Of a stretch of DNA of 64,000 nt, positions 8,442 through 16,053 are shown one piece after another (the stretch's first letter is position 1; the number at the start of each line of letters is the position of its first letter). The notes beneath the pieces were generated by a model, which saw only the letters and a program-made list of their open reading frames with translations, had not been told where the DNA came from and made no database searches. Both the position numbers and the translations under genes were made by a program. The stretch comes from Rhizobium sp. Root1203 (GTDB lineage: Bacteria > Pseudomonadota > Alphaproteobacteria > Rhizobiales > Rhizobiaceae): NCBI RefSeq assembly GCF_001424945.1, contig NZ_LMCW01000006.1, forward strand, positions 64,803 to 128,802, given 5' to 3'.

Positions 8442-8885
8442 ATGCCGAATACCGTACGCCTGCACCGCGTTCTGGCAACCAGTCCAGACAAGGTTTACCG
8501 CGCTTTCCTCGAGGCGGACGCGCTCGCCAAGTGGCTCCCGCCAAACGGCTTTGCCTGCACGGTGCACGGCTTGGAGCCAAAGGTCGGCGGGACGTTCAGG
8601 ATGTCCTTCCGGAACTTTACAACGGGCAACAGCCACGCGTTTGGCGGCGAATATGTCGAGCTCGTTCCTGGCGAGCGCCTGCGCTACACAGACAGGTTCG
8701 ACGACCCCAACCTTCGCGGCGAAATGGAGGTCACCGTGACGTTGAAGAAGGTGTCGGTCGGGACCGAGCTTGATATAACGCAGGCAGGCATACCGGACGT
8801 CATTCCTCTGGAGGCCTGCTATCTCGGTTGGCAGGAATCGCTGAGAAACCTGGCAAGGCTCGTCGAGCCGAAGATTGAAGAATAG
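8442..8885 (+). CDS. SRPBCC (AHSA1-type) domain protein
   Basis: 147-aa protein of the START/Bet v1-like superfamily, activator-of-Hsp90-ATPase 1 C-terminal type. The family hallmarks are RVLATSPDKVYRAFLEADALAKWLPPNGF at the N-terminus, GGTFRMSF, a GGEYVELVPGERLRYTDRF strand pair and the C-terminal helix CYLGWQESLRNLARLVEP. Such proteins form a hydrophobic ligand cavity; the ligand is unknown. In-frame ATGs at 8433, 8436 and 8442 exist; 8442 is preferred because AAGGA lies 8 nt upstream. It is the first member of an ECF42-linked cluster and carries its own copy of the shared promoter. Confidence 0.85.
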   Translation: MPNTVRLHRVLATSPDKVYRAFLEADALAKWLPPNGFACTVHGLEPKVGGTFRMSFRNFTTGNSHAFGGEYVELVPGERLRYTDRFDDPNLRGEMEVTVTLKKVSVGTELDITQAGIPDVIPLEACYLGWQESLRNLARLVEPKIEE

Positions 8886-8998
8886 CCCACCAGGAGCGAG
8901 CAAGACAGTCTTGGCGCGAAGCCGCCGCCGAGGCGGCGGCAGCTGGCAGCGAAAAGCGCGCATGTCCTTCAGGCCGTTCGCAAATTTTTGCTGCACCT

Positions 8999-9025
8999 TG
9001 TCGGTTGTCGCGCTACTCCTTCGTC
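8999..9025 (+). promoter_or_regulatory. Candidate ECF42 promoter of the DGPF-sigma operon
   Basis: TGTCGG (8999-9004), 17 nt, CGTC (9022-9025), ending 25 bp before the ATG of the YCII/DGPF gene. It matches the elements at 8375 and 10704 exactly in both hexamer/tetramer and spacing, and would make the sigma factor autoregulated. Confidence 0.65.
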
Positions 9026-9050
9026 ATTCAGGAAGAGGAGTAGGACAGAC

Positions 9051-9425
9051 ATGCTTTATGCGATCCTTTGCTATGCCAATGAAGAGACGGTGTTCTCCTG
9101 GACCAAGGAGGAGGAGGATGCCGTGATGGCGAAGCTCCATGCCGTTCAGGACCCTATTGCCAAGGCGGGCAAGCTCGGGCCGGTCGGCCGGCTGATGCCG
9201 ACGACGGCGGCGACGACGGTGCGAAAGGGCAAGGAAGAGCCTCTGGTTCTCGACGGTCCCTTTGCCGAAACGAAGGAAGCGCTGCTTGGCTTCTATGTGG
9301 TTGATTTCGATACTCTGGAGGAGGCCGTTGCCTTTTCGAAGGAGCTTTCAGCGGTCAATCCCGGTTCCACCTCCTATGAAATTCGGCCGTTCTACGTCTT
9401 CAGGCCGGGAGAAACTTCGACATGA
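9051..9425 (+). CDS. YCII/DGPF-domain protein
   Basis: 124-aa protein of the YCII-related (DGPF) family, a ferredoxin-like fold found next to ECF42 sigma factors. The name-giving motif DGPFAETKE is present at about residues 68-76, followed by LLGFYVVDFDTLEEAVAFSKE and a C-terminal YEIRPFYVF strand. GGAAGAGGAG precedes the ATG at 9051. Its stop codon overlaps the start of the sigma factor gene (ATGA), showing translational coupling. The biochemical role of DGPF proteins is not established; linkage suggests they act with or under the sigma factor. Confidence 0.9.
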   Translation: MLYAILCYANEETVFSWTKEEEDAVMAKLHAVQDPIAKAGKLGPVGRLMPTTAATTVRKGKEEPLVLDGPFAETKEALLGFYVVDFDTLEEAVAFSKELSAVNPGSTSYEIRPFYVFRPGETST

Positions 9426-10681
9426 CAGACATTGCCTGGATCGACGTGACGCTTTCTTCGGCCCGGCCGAAGGCGCTTGGCGCGCTGCTCAGATACTTCC
9501 GCGATCTCGATATCGCGGAGGAGGCCTTTCAGGAGGCCTGCCTGCGCGCCATCCGCACATGGCCGGACAAGGGGCCGCCGCGCGATCCAACGGCGTGGCT
9601 GATCTTCGTCGGCCGCAACAGCGGAATCGATGCCGTGCGCAAGCGGTCGAAGACCCAGGCATTGCCGGACGAAGAGCTGATCTCCGACACGGGAGACGCC
9701 GAAAGCAATATCGCCGAGCGGCTGGACGATTCCAACTATCGCGACGATATCCTGCGGCTGCTCTTCATCTGCTGCCATCCGGACCTGCCTGCCACGCAGC
9801 AGATCGCGCTGGCGCTGCGGATCGTCTCCGGGCTGTCCGTGCAGCAGATCGCCCGCGCATTTCTCGTCGGCGACAGCGCAATGGAACAGCGCATCACCCG
9901 TGCGAAGGCCCGCGTCGCCAAGGCGGGCGTGCCCTTCGAGACGCCCGATGCGGCCGAGCGCGCGGAACGGCTCTCTATCGTCAGCACGATGATCTATCTC
10001 GTCTTCAACGAGGGCTACAGCCAGGCGGATCCGAAACACGAGGCCTGCACCTTCAGCGGCGAAGCGATCCGTCTCGGCAGGCTGCTGCTGCGGATCTTTC
10101 CCGGCGAGCCGGAGATCATGGGACTGCTGGCATTGATGCTGCTGCAGATCTCCCGCCGGGAAGCACGCTTCAATGGCGAGAACGACATCGTGCTGCTCGA
10201 AGATCAGGATCGTTCGCTGTGGAACAGGGAACTCATCAACGAGGCGCTTGCCCTGCTCGACAAGGCGATCCGCCATCGCCAGCCTGGGCCCTATCAGTTT
10301 CAGGCGGCGATCGCGGCATTGCACTCGCGCGCCAAGCGTGCCGAAGATACCGACTGGGAGGAGATCGAACTCCTCTACCGCGCGCTGGAACGCATCCAGC
10401 CGTCGCCTGTCGTCACGCTTAACCGCGCCGTCGCGGTGTCGAAGCTGAGGGGACCGGAGGAGGCTCTGAGGCTGGTCGAAACGCTCGGTGAGAAGCTCGA
10501 CGGCTATTTCTATTATCACGGCCTGCGGGGCGGCCTGCTGAAGCAGATCGGCCGGGCGCGCGAGGCGCACGAAGCCTTCGACCGCGCCATTGCCCTTGCC
10601 CATTCGGCGGCTGAAGCGGCCCATATCCGCGGGCAGATCGACAGCCTGCAAAACGGGCCGGCCCTTCCTGCGGTAAAATAA
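9422..10681 (+). CDS. ECF42-type RNA polymerase sigma factor with C-terminal TPR-like domain
   Basis: 419-aa sigma factor, about twice the length of a standard ECF protein. Region 2 is visible at the N-terminus (LLRYFRDLDIAEEAFQEACL, then ACLRAIRTWPDKGPPRDPTAWL), and region 4 at about residues 128-165 (QIALALRIVSGLSVQQIARAFLVGDSAMEQRI). The remaining ~240 residues form a helical TPR-like extension (DUF6596 type) with YLVFNEGYSQ and LNRAVAVSKLRGPEEALRLVE. This domain order and the coupled DGPF gene match ECF group 42, which has no anti-sigma factor and is thought to be controlled through its C-terminal domain. The ATG overlaps the preceding stop by 4 bp. Confidence 0.92.
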   Translation: MTDIAWIDVTLSSARPKALGALLRYFRDLDIAEEAFQEACLRAIRTWPDKGPPRDPTAWLIFVGRNSGIDAVRKRSKTQALPDEELISDTGDAESNIAERLDDSNYRDDILRLLFICCHPDLPATQQIALALRIVSGLSVQQIARAFLVGDSAMEQRITRAKARVAKAGVPFETPDAAERAERLSIVSTMIYLVFNEGYSQADPKHEACTFSGEAIRLGRLLLRIFPGEPEIMGLLALMLLQISRREARFNGENDIVLLEDQDRSLWNRELINEALALLDKAIRHRQPGPYQFQAAIAALHSRAKRAEDTDWEEIELLYRALERIQPSPVVTLNRAVAVSKLRGPEEALRLVETLGEKLDGYFYYHGLRGGLLKQIGRAREAHEAFDRAIALAHSAAEAAHIRGQIDSLQNGPALPAVK

Positions 10682-10703
10682 AATCTGAAAAATCCTGCAC
10701 CTA

Positions 10704-10730
10704 TGTCGGAACGGCAAGCCGTCCGACGTC
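10704..10730 (+). promoter_or_regulatory. Candidate ECF42 promoter of the SRPBCC-DoxX operon
   Basis: TGTCGG (10704-10709), 17 nt, CGTC (10727-10730), about 53 bp before the ATG at 10784. This is the third exact copy of the element in the cluster. The segment 10704-10726 can also fold into a hairpin, which could be coincidental. Confidence 0.6.
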
Positions 10731-10783
10731 CTTGTAACAACCTGATGCAAAACAGGTTTCGCTCAACAGGAGGAAATGCTGAA

Positions 10784-11251
10784 ATGACCGCCAATGCCGA
10801 CCATGAACTGGTTCTCGTCCGCGAATTCGATGCGCCGCGCGAGAAGATCTACAAGGCCTGGACCGATCCCGAACTGATGAAGGAGTGGTTCGTGCCGCGC
10901 CCGTGGAGCGTCGCCGAAGCCACGCTCGACGTTCGCCCGGGAGGCGCCAACGTGATCGTCATGCGCAGCCCCGAGGGCCAGGAATTTCCGAACCGCGGCG
11001 TCTATCTCGAAATCGTCGAGAACGAGAAGATCGTCTTCACCGATGCCTTCACCAGCGCCTGGGTGCCGTCGGAAAAGCCCTTCATGACAGGCATCATTCT
11101 TCTGGAAGATCTCGGCAGCGGCCGGACTCGGTACACCGCCAAGGCCGTGCACTGGACGGCAGAGGACAAGAAAACGCACGAGGAGATGGGCTTCCACGAG
11201 GGCTGGGGCAAATGCGCCGACCAGCTCGCCGAGCTCCTCTCCAGGATGTGA
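10784..11251 (+). CDS. SRPBCC (AHSA1-type) domain protein
   Basis: 155-aa START/Bet v1-like protein of the AHSA1 type. It begins MTANADHELVLVREFDAPREKIYKAWTDPELMKEWFVPRPW, with the family R-x-F/ADAP and W-F-P pattern, followed by GGANVIVMRSPEG, an IVFTDAFTSAW strand and the C-terminal helix FHEGWGKCADQLAELL. AGGAGG lies 9 nt upstream of the ATG at 10784, so the longer frame from 10703 is rejected. It is followed 31 bp later by a DoxX gene. It is a paralogue-type relative of the protein at 8442 and probably shares its regulation by the ECF42 sigma factor. Confidence 0.87.
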   Translation: MTANADHELVLVREFDAPREKIYKAWTDPELMKEWFVPRPWSVAEATLDVRPGGANVIVMRSPEGQEFPNRGVYLEIVENEKIVFTDAFTSAWVPSEKPFMTGIILLEDLGSGRTRYTAKAVHWTAEDKKTHEEMGFHEGWGKCADQLAELLSRM

Positions 11252-11282
11252 ATTTCAAGAGTCGAAACAGGGGGATCTATCC

Positions 11283-11708
11283 ATGTCTGCAATGATCGAA
11301 TCAAGCACAAGTCTGCCGCGCTGGCAGACCGCTACCGGGACCGCCATGAGCGGCCTGATCGTGGCGTTCCTCGTCTTCGACGGGGCGATCAAGATGGTGC
11401 CGATAGCGCCGGTCACCGAAACGCTGACGGCACTCGGCTATTCCGGCGATCCCATCCTTGCCCGAGGTCTCGGTGTCATCACGCTCCTCTGCGCGCTGCT
11501 CTATGCCGTCCCGCGGACGTCCGTGCTCGGTGCCATCCTGCTCACCGGGCTGCTTGGCGGCGCGATCGCCACGCACCTGCGCGTCGGGAGCCCGGTGTTC
11601 TCGCACCTGCTGTTTGGGGTCTACATGGGCCTCATCGCCTGGGGCGGGCTTTATCTCCGGTTTGAAGAGGTTCGCAGGATGGTTCCGTTCAAGCGCCGAA
11701 GTGGTTGA
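11283..11708 (+). CDS. DoxX family membrane protein
   Basis: 141-aa integral membrane protein with four hydrophobic segments (about residues 21-40, 60-78, 82-100, 105-125), the DoxX topology. It starts after an extended hydrophilic N-terminus (MSAMIESSTSLPRWQTATG). The conserved lipid-facing FDGAIKMVP and ALGYSGDPILARGLGVI segments are present. GGGGGAT precedes the ATG. It sits 31 bp after an SRPBCC gene and closes the ECF42 module; DoxX proteins are frequent partners of ECF42/AHSA1 loci. The function of DoxX proteins in this context is unknown; quinone or thiol redox roles are suggested in other systems. Confidence 0.83.
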   Translation: MSAMIESSTSLPRWQTATGTAMSGLIVAFLVFDGAIKMVPIAPVTETLTALGYSGDPILARGLGVITLLCALLYAVPRTSVLGAILLTGLLGGAIATHLRVGSPVFSHLLFGVYMGLIAWGGLYLRFEEVRRMVPFKRRSG

Positions 11709-11761
11709 ACTTGGAATCGGATTTGGCAATGCTCATATTCCGCCGTGTTGAGTGTCGCTGA

Positions 11762-11893
11762 TGCGGGCCCCTGCGAGACAGGTTCACCGGCGCGACGGCG
11801 AGAGAGCGGGATTTTGTTCTGGTCACACGGAACGTGAAGGATTTTCAAGGGCAGGAGATCGAGATCGTCAATCCATGGATCGCCCAATTCTAG
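11762..11893 (+). pseudogene. VapC-type PIN toxin C-terminal remnant
   Basis: A short open stretch, entered directly after an in-frame TGA at 11759, encodes ATARERDFVLVTRNVKDFQG and then EIEIVNPWIAQF followed by TAG. The (V/L)VTRN-x2-DF block and the terminal NPW are the C-terminal signature of VapC PIN-domain ribonucleases. No start, no N-terminal half with the acidic catalytic residues and no vapB antitoxin are found, so this is a decayed fragment. The gap 11709-11985 holds nothing else recognisable. Confidence 0.65.
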
Positions 11894-11985
11894 CTCGCCC
11901 ATCAACATTCACGAACAATTCCTTCGAGAATTTGTATTTGCTCCTGCTCTGCCCCATCCTTATCTGAAGGAATGAATTCAACGGG

Positions 11986-13056
11986 ATGCAAGCCATGGAA
12001 CTGGGCCTCTATACCTTTGCCGACGTGAACCCCGATCCGAGCCGGAGCAAAGGTGCGGAGGCGGCCGAGCGGCTCAAGCATCTGATCGAGGAGATCGAAT
12101 TGGCCGACCAGGTCGGGCTCGATGTCTTTGGGCTCGGCGAGCATCACCGGCCGGACTATGCGGCATCGGCACCGGCGGTGGCACTTGCCGCAGCCGCGGT
12201 GAAGACGAAGAACATCCGGTTGACGAGCGCCGTCACGGTACTCAGCTCCGACGATCCGGTGCGGGTGTTCCAGCAGTTTTCCACGCTCGATCTGCTCTCC
12301 GAAGGCCGCGCCGAGATCATGGCCGGTCGCGGCTCCTTTATCGAGTCCTTCCCATTGTTCGGCTATAATCTCGAAGATTACGACCAGCTGTTCGAGGAAA
12401 AGCTCGACCTGCTGATGGCGCTGCGCGATGGCGAGACGGTGACATGGTCCGGTGCCATGCGCGCGCCCATCAATGGCCGCGGCGTCTATCCGCGGCCGTT
12501 GCAGGATCCGCTGCCGATCTGGATCGCCGTCGGCGGAACGCCGCAGTCGGTGGCCCGCGCCGGCGCACTTGGGCTGCCGGTGGCACTGGCGATCATCGGC
12601 GGTGAACCGCGACGATTTGCGCCGTTGTTCGACCTCTATCGCGAGGCTGCCCGCAGGGCAGGGCAGGATGCGGCGAAGCTCAAGACCAGCATCAACGTCC
12701 ACGGTTTCATTGCCGATACGACCGATGCGGCTGCCGACCAGTTCTACGGTCCGCAGGCGGACGTCATGAACCGCATCGGTCGTGAGCGAGGCTGGGGTCC
12801 GACGAACCGCCAGCACTTCGATGTATCCCGCGGCCCGAACGGTGCGCTCTTCATCGGCGACCCGGAACTCGTCGCCGAGAAGATCGTCGCCCATCATCGG
12901 CTGTTCAAGAATGATCGGTTCCTGCTGCAGATGGCAATCGGGCTGATGCCGCACGACCAGATCATGCGCGGCATCGAGCTTTACGGCACAAAAGTCGCGC
13001 CAATCGTCAGAAAGGCATTGACTGAAAGCGACGAAGGGGCGAAAGCCACCGCCTAA
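11986..13056 (+). CDS. LLM-class flavin-dependent oxidoreductase
   Basis: 356-aa bacterial luciferase-like monooxygenase/reductase, a TIM barrel using FMN or F420. The family segments are [13 protein letters not shown] at the N-terminus, [70 protein letters not shown] and [17 protein letters not shown]. Proteins of this subgroup are often annotated as luciferase-like monooxygenases without known substrate. An alternative ATG at 11995 (MELGLYTF) is equally possible; neither has a strong ribosome site at ideal distance. It follows a vapC remnant and precedes a methionine aminopeptidase gene on the same strand. Confidence 0.87.
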   Translation: MQAMELGLYTFADVNPDPSRSKGAEAAERLKHLIEEIELADQVGLDVFGLGEHHRPDYAASAPAVALAAAAVKTKNIRLTSAVTVLSSDDPVRVFQQFSTLDLLSEGRAEIMAGRGSFIESFPLFGYNLEDYDQLFEEKLDLLMALRDGETVTWSGAMRAPINGRGVYPRPLQDPLPIWIAVGGTPQSVARAGALGLPVALAIIGGEPRRFAPLFDLYREAARRAGQDAAKLKTSINVHGFIADTTDAAADQFYGPQADVMNRIGRERGWGPTNRQHFDVSRGPNGALFIGDPELVAEKIVAHHRLFKNDRFLLQMAIGLMPHDQIMRGIELYGTKVAPIVRKALTESDEGAKATA

Positions 13057-13060
13057 AGCA

Positions 13061-13111
13061 AGAGCATGATGCCGTAAAGGATGAGTTGGATTTCTACCGA
13101 CGTCGTGCTCT
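13061..13111. repeat. Degenerate rhizobial palindromic repeat
   Basis: AGAGCATGATGCCG (13061-13074) and CGACGTCGTGCTCT (13098-13111) are imperfect inverted copies (11 of 14 positions) with the AGAGCATGAT core common in intergenic palindromes of Rhizobiales. It lies between two same-strand genes and could stabilise or terminate the upstream transcript. Confidence 0.5.
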
Positions 13112-13163
13112 CATTTTGACCGAGAGCCGGCCGACCGGCCCCGCGGAGGCCGGGAACGGATCC

Positions 13164-13922
13164 ATGATCATCGAAAGTGAAGACGAACTTCTCAAGCTGA
13201 AGGAAATCGGCCGAATCTGCGCCAATGCCCTGCAGATCATGGCTGATTCCCTTGAGCCCGGCATCACGACGCTGGAACTCGACCAGATCGGCCGCAAGGT
13301 GCTGGAAGAGGCCGGCGCCCGTTCCGCGCCCGAGTTCTGCTACCAGTTTCCAGGCGCCACCTGCATCAGCGTGAACGAGGAGATCGCTCACGGCATCCCC
13401 GGGCCGCGCGTCATTCGGCCGGGCGATCTCGTCAATATTGATGTGTCGGCAGAAAAGGACGGTTTCTTTTCCGATACCGGAGCATCGTTCAGCGTGCCTC
13501 CATTCAAGCCGAAGATCGAGAGGCTTTGCCGCGACGGCAAGCGCGCGCTCTGGGTCGGTCTCAACCAGGTGAAATCCGGCGACTCGCTTGCCAAGATCGG
13601 TCAGGCGGTCGGCGCCTTTGCCGCGAGGAACCGCTACACGCTGGTCGCAAACCTTGCGAGTCACGGTGTCGGGCGGTCGCTGCATGAGGAGCCGGGCGAG
13701 CTGTCGACGTGGCCTGATCCCTCCGAAAAGCGGATCATGACGGACGGTCTCGTGTTCACGGTCGAGCCGTTCCTGTCGCTCGGCGCCACATGGGCCGAAG
13801 GTGGGGACGACGCCTGGACGCTCTATGCCGATCCGCAGGCGCCGACTGTTCAGTATGAGCATACGGTGGTTGCCACGCGAAACGGGCCGTTGATCCTGAC
13901 GCTGCCGGACGGCGAGGCGTAA
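13164..13922 (+). CDS. map: Type I methionine aminopeptidase
   Basis: 252-aa cytoplasmic metallopeptidase that removes the initiator methionine from nascent proteins. All catalytic positions are readable: His76 (EIAHGIPG), metal ligands Asp93 (NIDVSAEKDG), Asp104 (FSDTGASF), His168 (SHGVGRSLHEEPG), Glu201 (FTVEPF) and Glu232 (QYEHTVVAT). The open frame begins further upstream, but the ATG at 13164 (MIIESEDELLKLKEIG) gives the usual family start. Spacing of the motifs is that of a bacterial class I enzyme. It may be a second copy, since rhizobia often carry a paralogue; the window cannot show this. Confidence 0.92.
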   Translation: MIIESEDELLKLKEIGRICANALQIMADSLEPGITTLELDQIGRKVLEEAGARSAPEFCYQFPGATCISVNEEIAHGIPGPRVIRPGDLVNIDVSAEKDGFFSDTGASFSVPPFKPKIERLCRDGKRALWVGLNQVKSGDSLAKIGQAVGAFAARNRYTLVANLASHGVGRSLHEEPGELSTWPDPSEKRIMTDGLVFTVEPFLSLGATWAEGGDDAWTLYADPQAPTVQYEHTVVATRNGPLILTLPDGEA

Positions 13923-14031
13923 CGATCCGCGGCCAACTTTCACGGCACGCATATGCCGCTTGCTCGCTCCGGTGGCGCGCACAGGAGCGAGATTTTCTCC
14001 TGGCGCTGCCGTCTGGAGGCAGGCGTCAGCC

Positions 14032-14595
14032 TTAGTCGCGTTTTCCCTGTAAAATCTCTGCGGCCGCGCGTTCCAGGATGCCGGCGATGCGCTTGGCTTC
14101 CTCTTTCGACCAGGGATAGCGCAGGCGCAGGGCGGATTTCAGCAACATGCGGGCGGCCGCGACCTCGCTCTTGTCGTCCGGAAAGGCCTCGTCCTCACGG
14201 TCGCCGCCGCGGCTCTCGGGGTCGAATATGCGGCGCACATGCGCCATCTTGGCGCCGATGCCTTCCAGCTTTCCAAGCGTCATCTCGATCATGGAACTGT
14301 TGTCCGCGACCAGTTTGCGGCCGCTCTCGGTAATGCGGTAGAGCTTCTTCGTCCCTTCGCTTTCGACGTCCGCCAGGCCCGTTTCTTCCAGATATGTCAA
14401 CGCGGGATAGATGACGCCCGGGCTTGGCACATAGAAGCCACCCGAACGCTCCTCCAGGAGCTTGATCAATTCGTAACCGTGGCGCGGCTGCTCGGAGAGC
14501 AGGGCCAGAATCACCAGCTGCAGGTCGCCTGCCGCGAACTTTCGCCCCATGCGAAAGCCGCCGCCACCCATCATTCCGCCTCGAAAACCTCTCAT
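14032..14595 (-). CDS. PadR family transcriptional regulator
   Basis: 187-aa regulator with an N-terminal PadR winged helix and an acidic-to-basic C-terminal helical domain. The family core FAAGDLQLVILALLSEQPRHGYELIKLLEE, then SPGVIYPALTYLEETGLADVE and KKLYRITESGRK, is intact at about residues 20-95. The N-terminus is a glycine/methionine/arginine-rich tail (MRGFRGGMMGGGGFRMGRK), as in PadR proteins that control efflux genes. It is divergent from an MFS transporter gene, with a symmetric AT-rich region between them, so it probably represses that transporter and itself. Confidence 0.9.
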   Translation of the reverse strand: MRGFRGGMMGGGGFRMGRKFAAGDLQLVILALLSEQPRHGYELIKLLEERSGGFYVPSPGVIYPALTYLEETGLADVESEGTKKLYRITESGRKLVADNSSMIEMTLGKLEGIGAKMAHVRRIFDPESRGGDREDEAFPDDKSEVAAARMLLKSALRLRYPWSKEEAKRIAGILERAAAEILQGKRD

Positions 14596-14609
14596 AAGTC
14601 ACTCCTTAG

Positions 14610-14650
14610 ATGTATCGTTCACTATGTCGTAAAACATATATCGTAAGATA
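14610..14650. promoter_or_regulatory. Candidate PadR operator in the padR-MFS divergent region
   Basis: ATGT-N6-ACAT (14624-14637) is embedded in repeats of the form TATCGT/TGTCGTAA/TATCGTAA between 14612 and 14647. ATGT...ACAT dyads are the usual recognition pattern of PadR proteins. The element overlaps the expected padR promoter directly upstream of its start. Confidence 0.5.
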
Positions 14651-14745
14651 ATCGAATTCAAGGGCGGGCAAGGGTTTTCCGAAATTGATCGATCGATCAG
14701 AAAATCTTGATTGTCGCCATCATTGTGCAGCGCGATAACCAGAGG

Positions 14746-15930
14746 ATGTTGGCACGCAATGAAACTTTCCCGACAGATCTGTTCCGCACCGCCCTTGCCG
14801 GCGCAATCGCCATGGCCGCGGCCATGGGCTTCGGCCGTTTCTCCTACACGCCGATCCTGCCCGGGATGATGAGCGGCGTCCCGCTTTCGGCAGCCGATGC
14901 GGGCTTCATCGCGTCGGCAAACTTCGTTGGCTATCTCGTCGGTGCTGTGCTGGCCGCCTATGGCTGGGCAGCCGGGCGCGAACGCAAGGTGGCGCTTCTG
15001 GCGCTGGCGACAACGGCGCTGTTGCTGGCGGCCATGGCAATGACGAGTTCCGTCGCGATCTTTGCCGCGATCCGCTTTCTCGCGGGTGTCGCAAGCGCGT
15101 TTGCGCTGGTCTTCACCTCGTCGATCGTCTTGAGCCACGGGGCAGCGGCTGGCAACGATCATGTGCAGGCCGCGCATTTCGGTGGTCCCGGCGCCGGCAT
15201 TGCGCTGTCGTCCGTCATGGTGATGCTGATCGGCATTGCCTACCACGGCAGCTCCGATGCCTGGCGGGCCAACTGGATCGGCGGCGCAATCTATTCGGCA
15301 CTCAGTCTCCTGGCGGTCTGGTACCTTCTGCCGTCAGGCCCGGCCAGTTCGGCGCAAACCGGCAAGGAACCGGCGATCGTCTGGAACCGTCCGATGCTCC
15401 TGCTGACGGCGTCCTATGGTCTTTTCGGGTTCGGCTACGTCATCACCGGCACCTTCCTGGTGACCATCGCGCGCATGGACGCCGCGGGACAGATGGTGGA
15501 ATTCCTCTGCTGGTTCATCGCGGGTCTCACAGCGGCGGTCGCCCTTTTCGCGTGGAAACCTCTCGTCCGTCCGCTCGGGCTGGGGAACGTCTATGTGGCG
15601 GCCTTGCTGGTCGAAACCGCGGGCGTGCTGGCAACCGTGCTCCTGCCGCGCTCCGTAGCGCCGCTGATCGGCGGCGCGCTGTTCGGGGCTACCTTCCTGG
15701 CGATCACCGCCTACGGACTGCAGATCGGCCGCAAGCTTTCGCCTGCAAGCCCGCGCCGGACGCTTGCGATGATGACAGCAGCGTTCGGTGTCGGCCAGAT
15801 CGTCGGCCCCGTCGTCGCGGGCTGGATCGCGGAGCGGACAGGGAGCTTCACGACACCGACCTACATGGCGGCCGTGGCGCTGGTGGTGTGCGCGCTGCTG
15901 GTCCTGCCCGTCGTCAAGAAGGTCTCTTAA
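14746..15930 (+). CDS. MFS transporter, YbfB/YjiJ type
   Basis: About 394-aa 12-helix major facilitator carrier of the YbfB/YjiJ family. The first helix carries the family segment AGAIAMAAAMGFGRFSYTPILPGMM, and later helices include GFIASANFVGYLVGAVLAAYGWAAGRERK and the C-terminal GQIVGPVVAGWIAERTGSF. The substrate is unknown; the divergent PadR regulator suggests inducible efflux of a toxic or phenolic compound. The ATG at 14746 (MLARNETFPTDLF) is chosen, but AGAGG directly abuts it, so a TTG at 14707 remains possible. The start is therefore uncertain by 13 codons. Confidence 0.83.
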   Translation: MLARNETFPTDLFRTALAGAIAMAAAMGFGRFSYTPILPGMMSGVPLSAADAGFIASANFVGYLVGAVLAAYGWAAGRERKVALLALATTALLLAAMAMTSSVAIFAAIRFLAGVASAFALVFTSSIVLSHGAAAGNDHVQAAHFGGPGAGIALSSVMVMLIGIAYHGSSDAWRANWIGGAIYSALSLLAVWYLLPSGPASSAQTGKEPAIVWNRPMLLLTASYGLFGFGYVITGTFLVTIARMDAAGQMVEFLCWFIAGLTAAVALFAWKPLVRPLGLGNVYVAALLVETAGVLATVLLPRSVAPLIGGALFGATFLAITAYGLQIGRKLSPASPRRTLAMMTAAFGVGQIVGPVVAGWIAERTGSFTTPTYMAAVALVVCALLVLPVVKKVS

Positions 15931-16053
15931 GGCGTTACAATTGCGTAACAATGGGACGAAGCCATTGCCGCTTCCAGCGAACTGCCGTAGTTTTCGCCGC
16001 AATTGGTCTATTAGTGACCCCGAAGACTCCCGTTCAGGAAAGCAAAGTCTCCC

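Noticed and set aside
11752..11967. 71-codon plus-strand frame
   Set aside because: It is out of frame with the VapC remnant in the same place and has no ribosome site or recognisable features.
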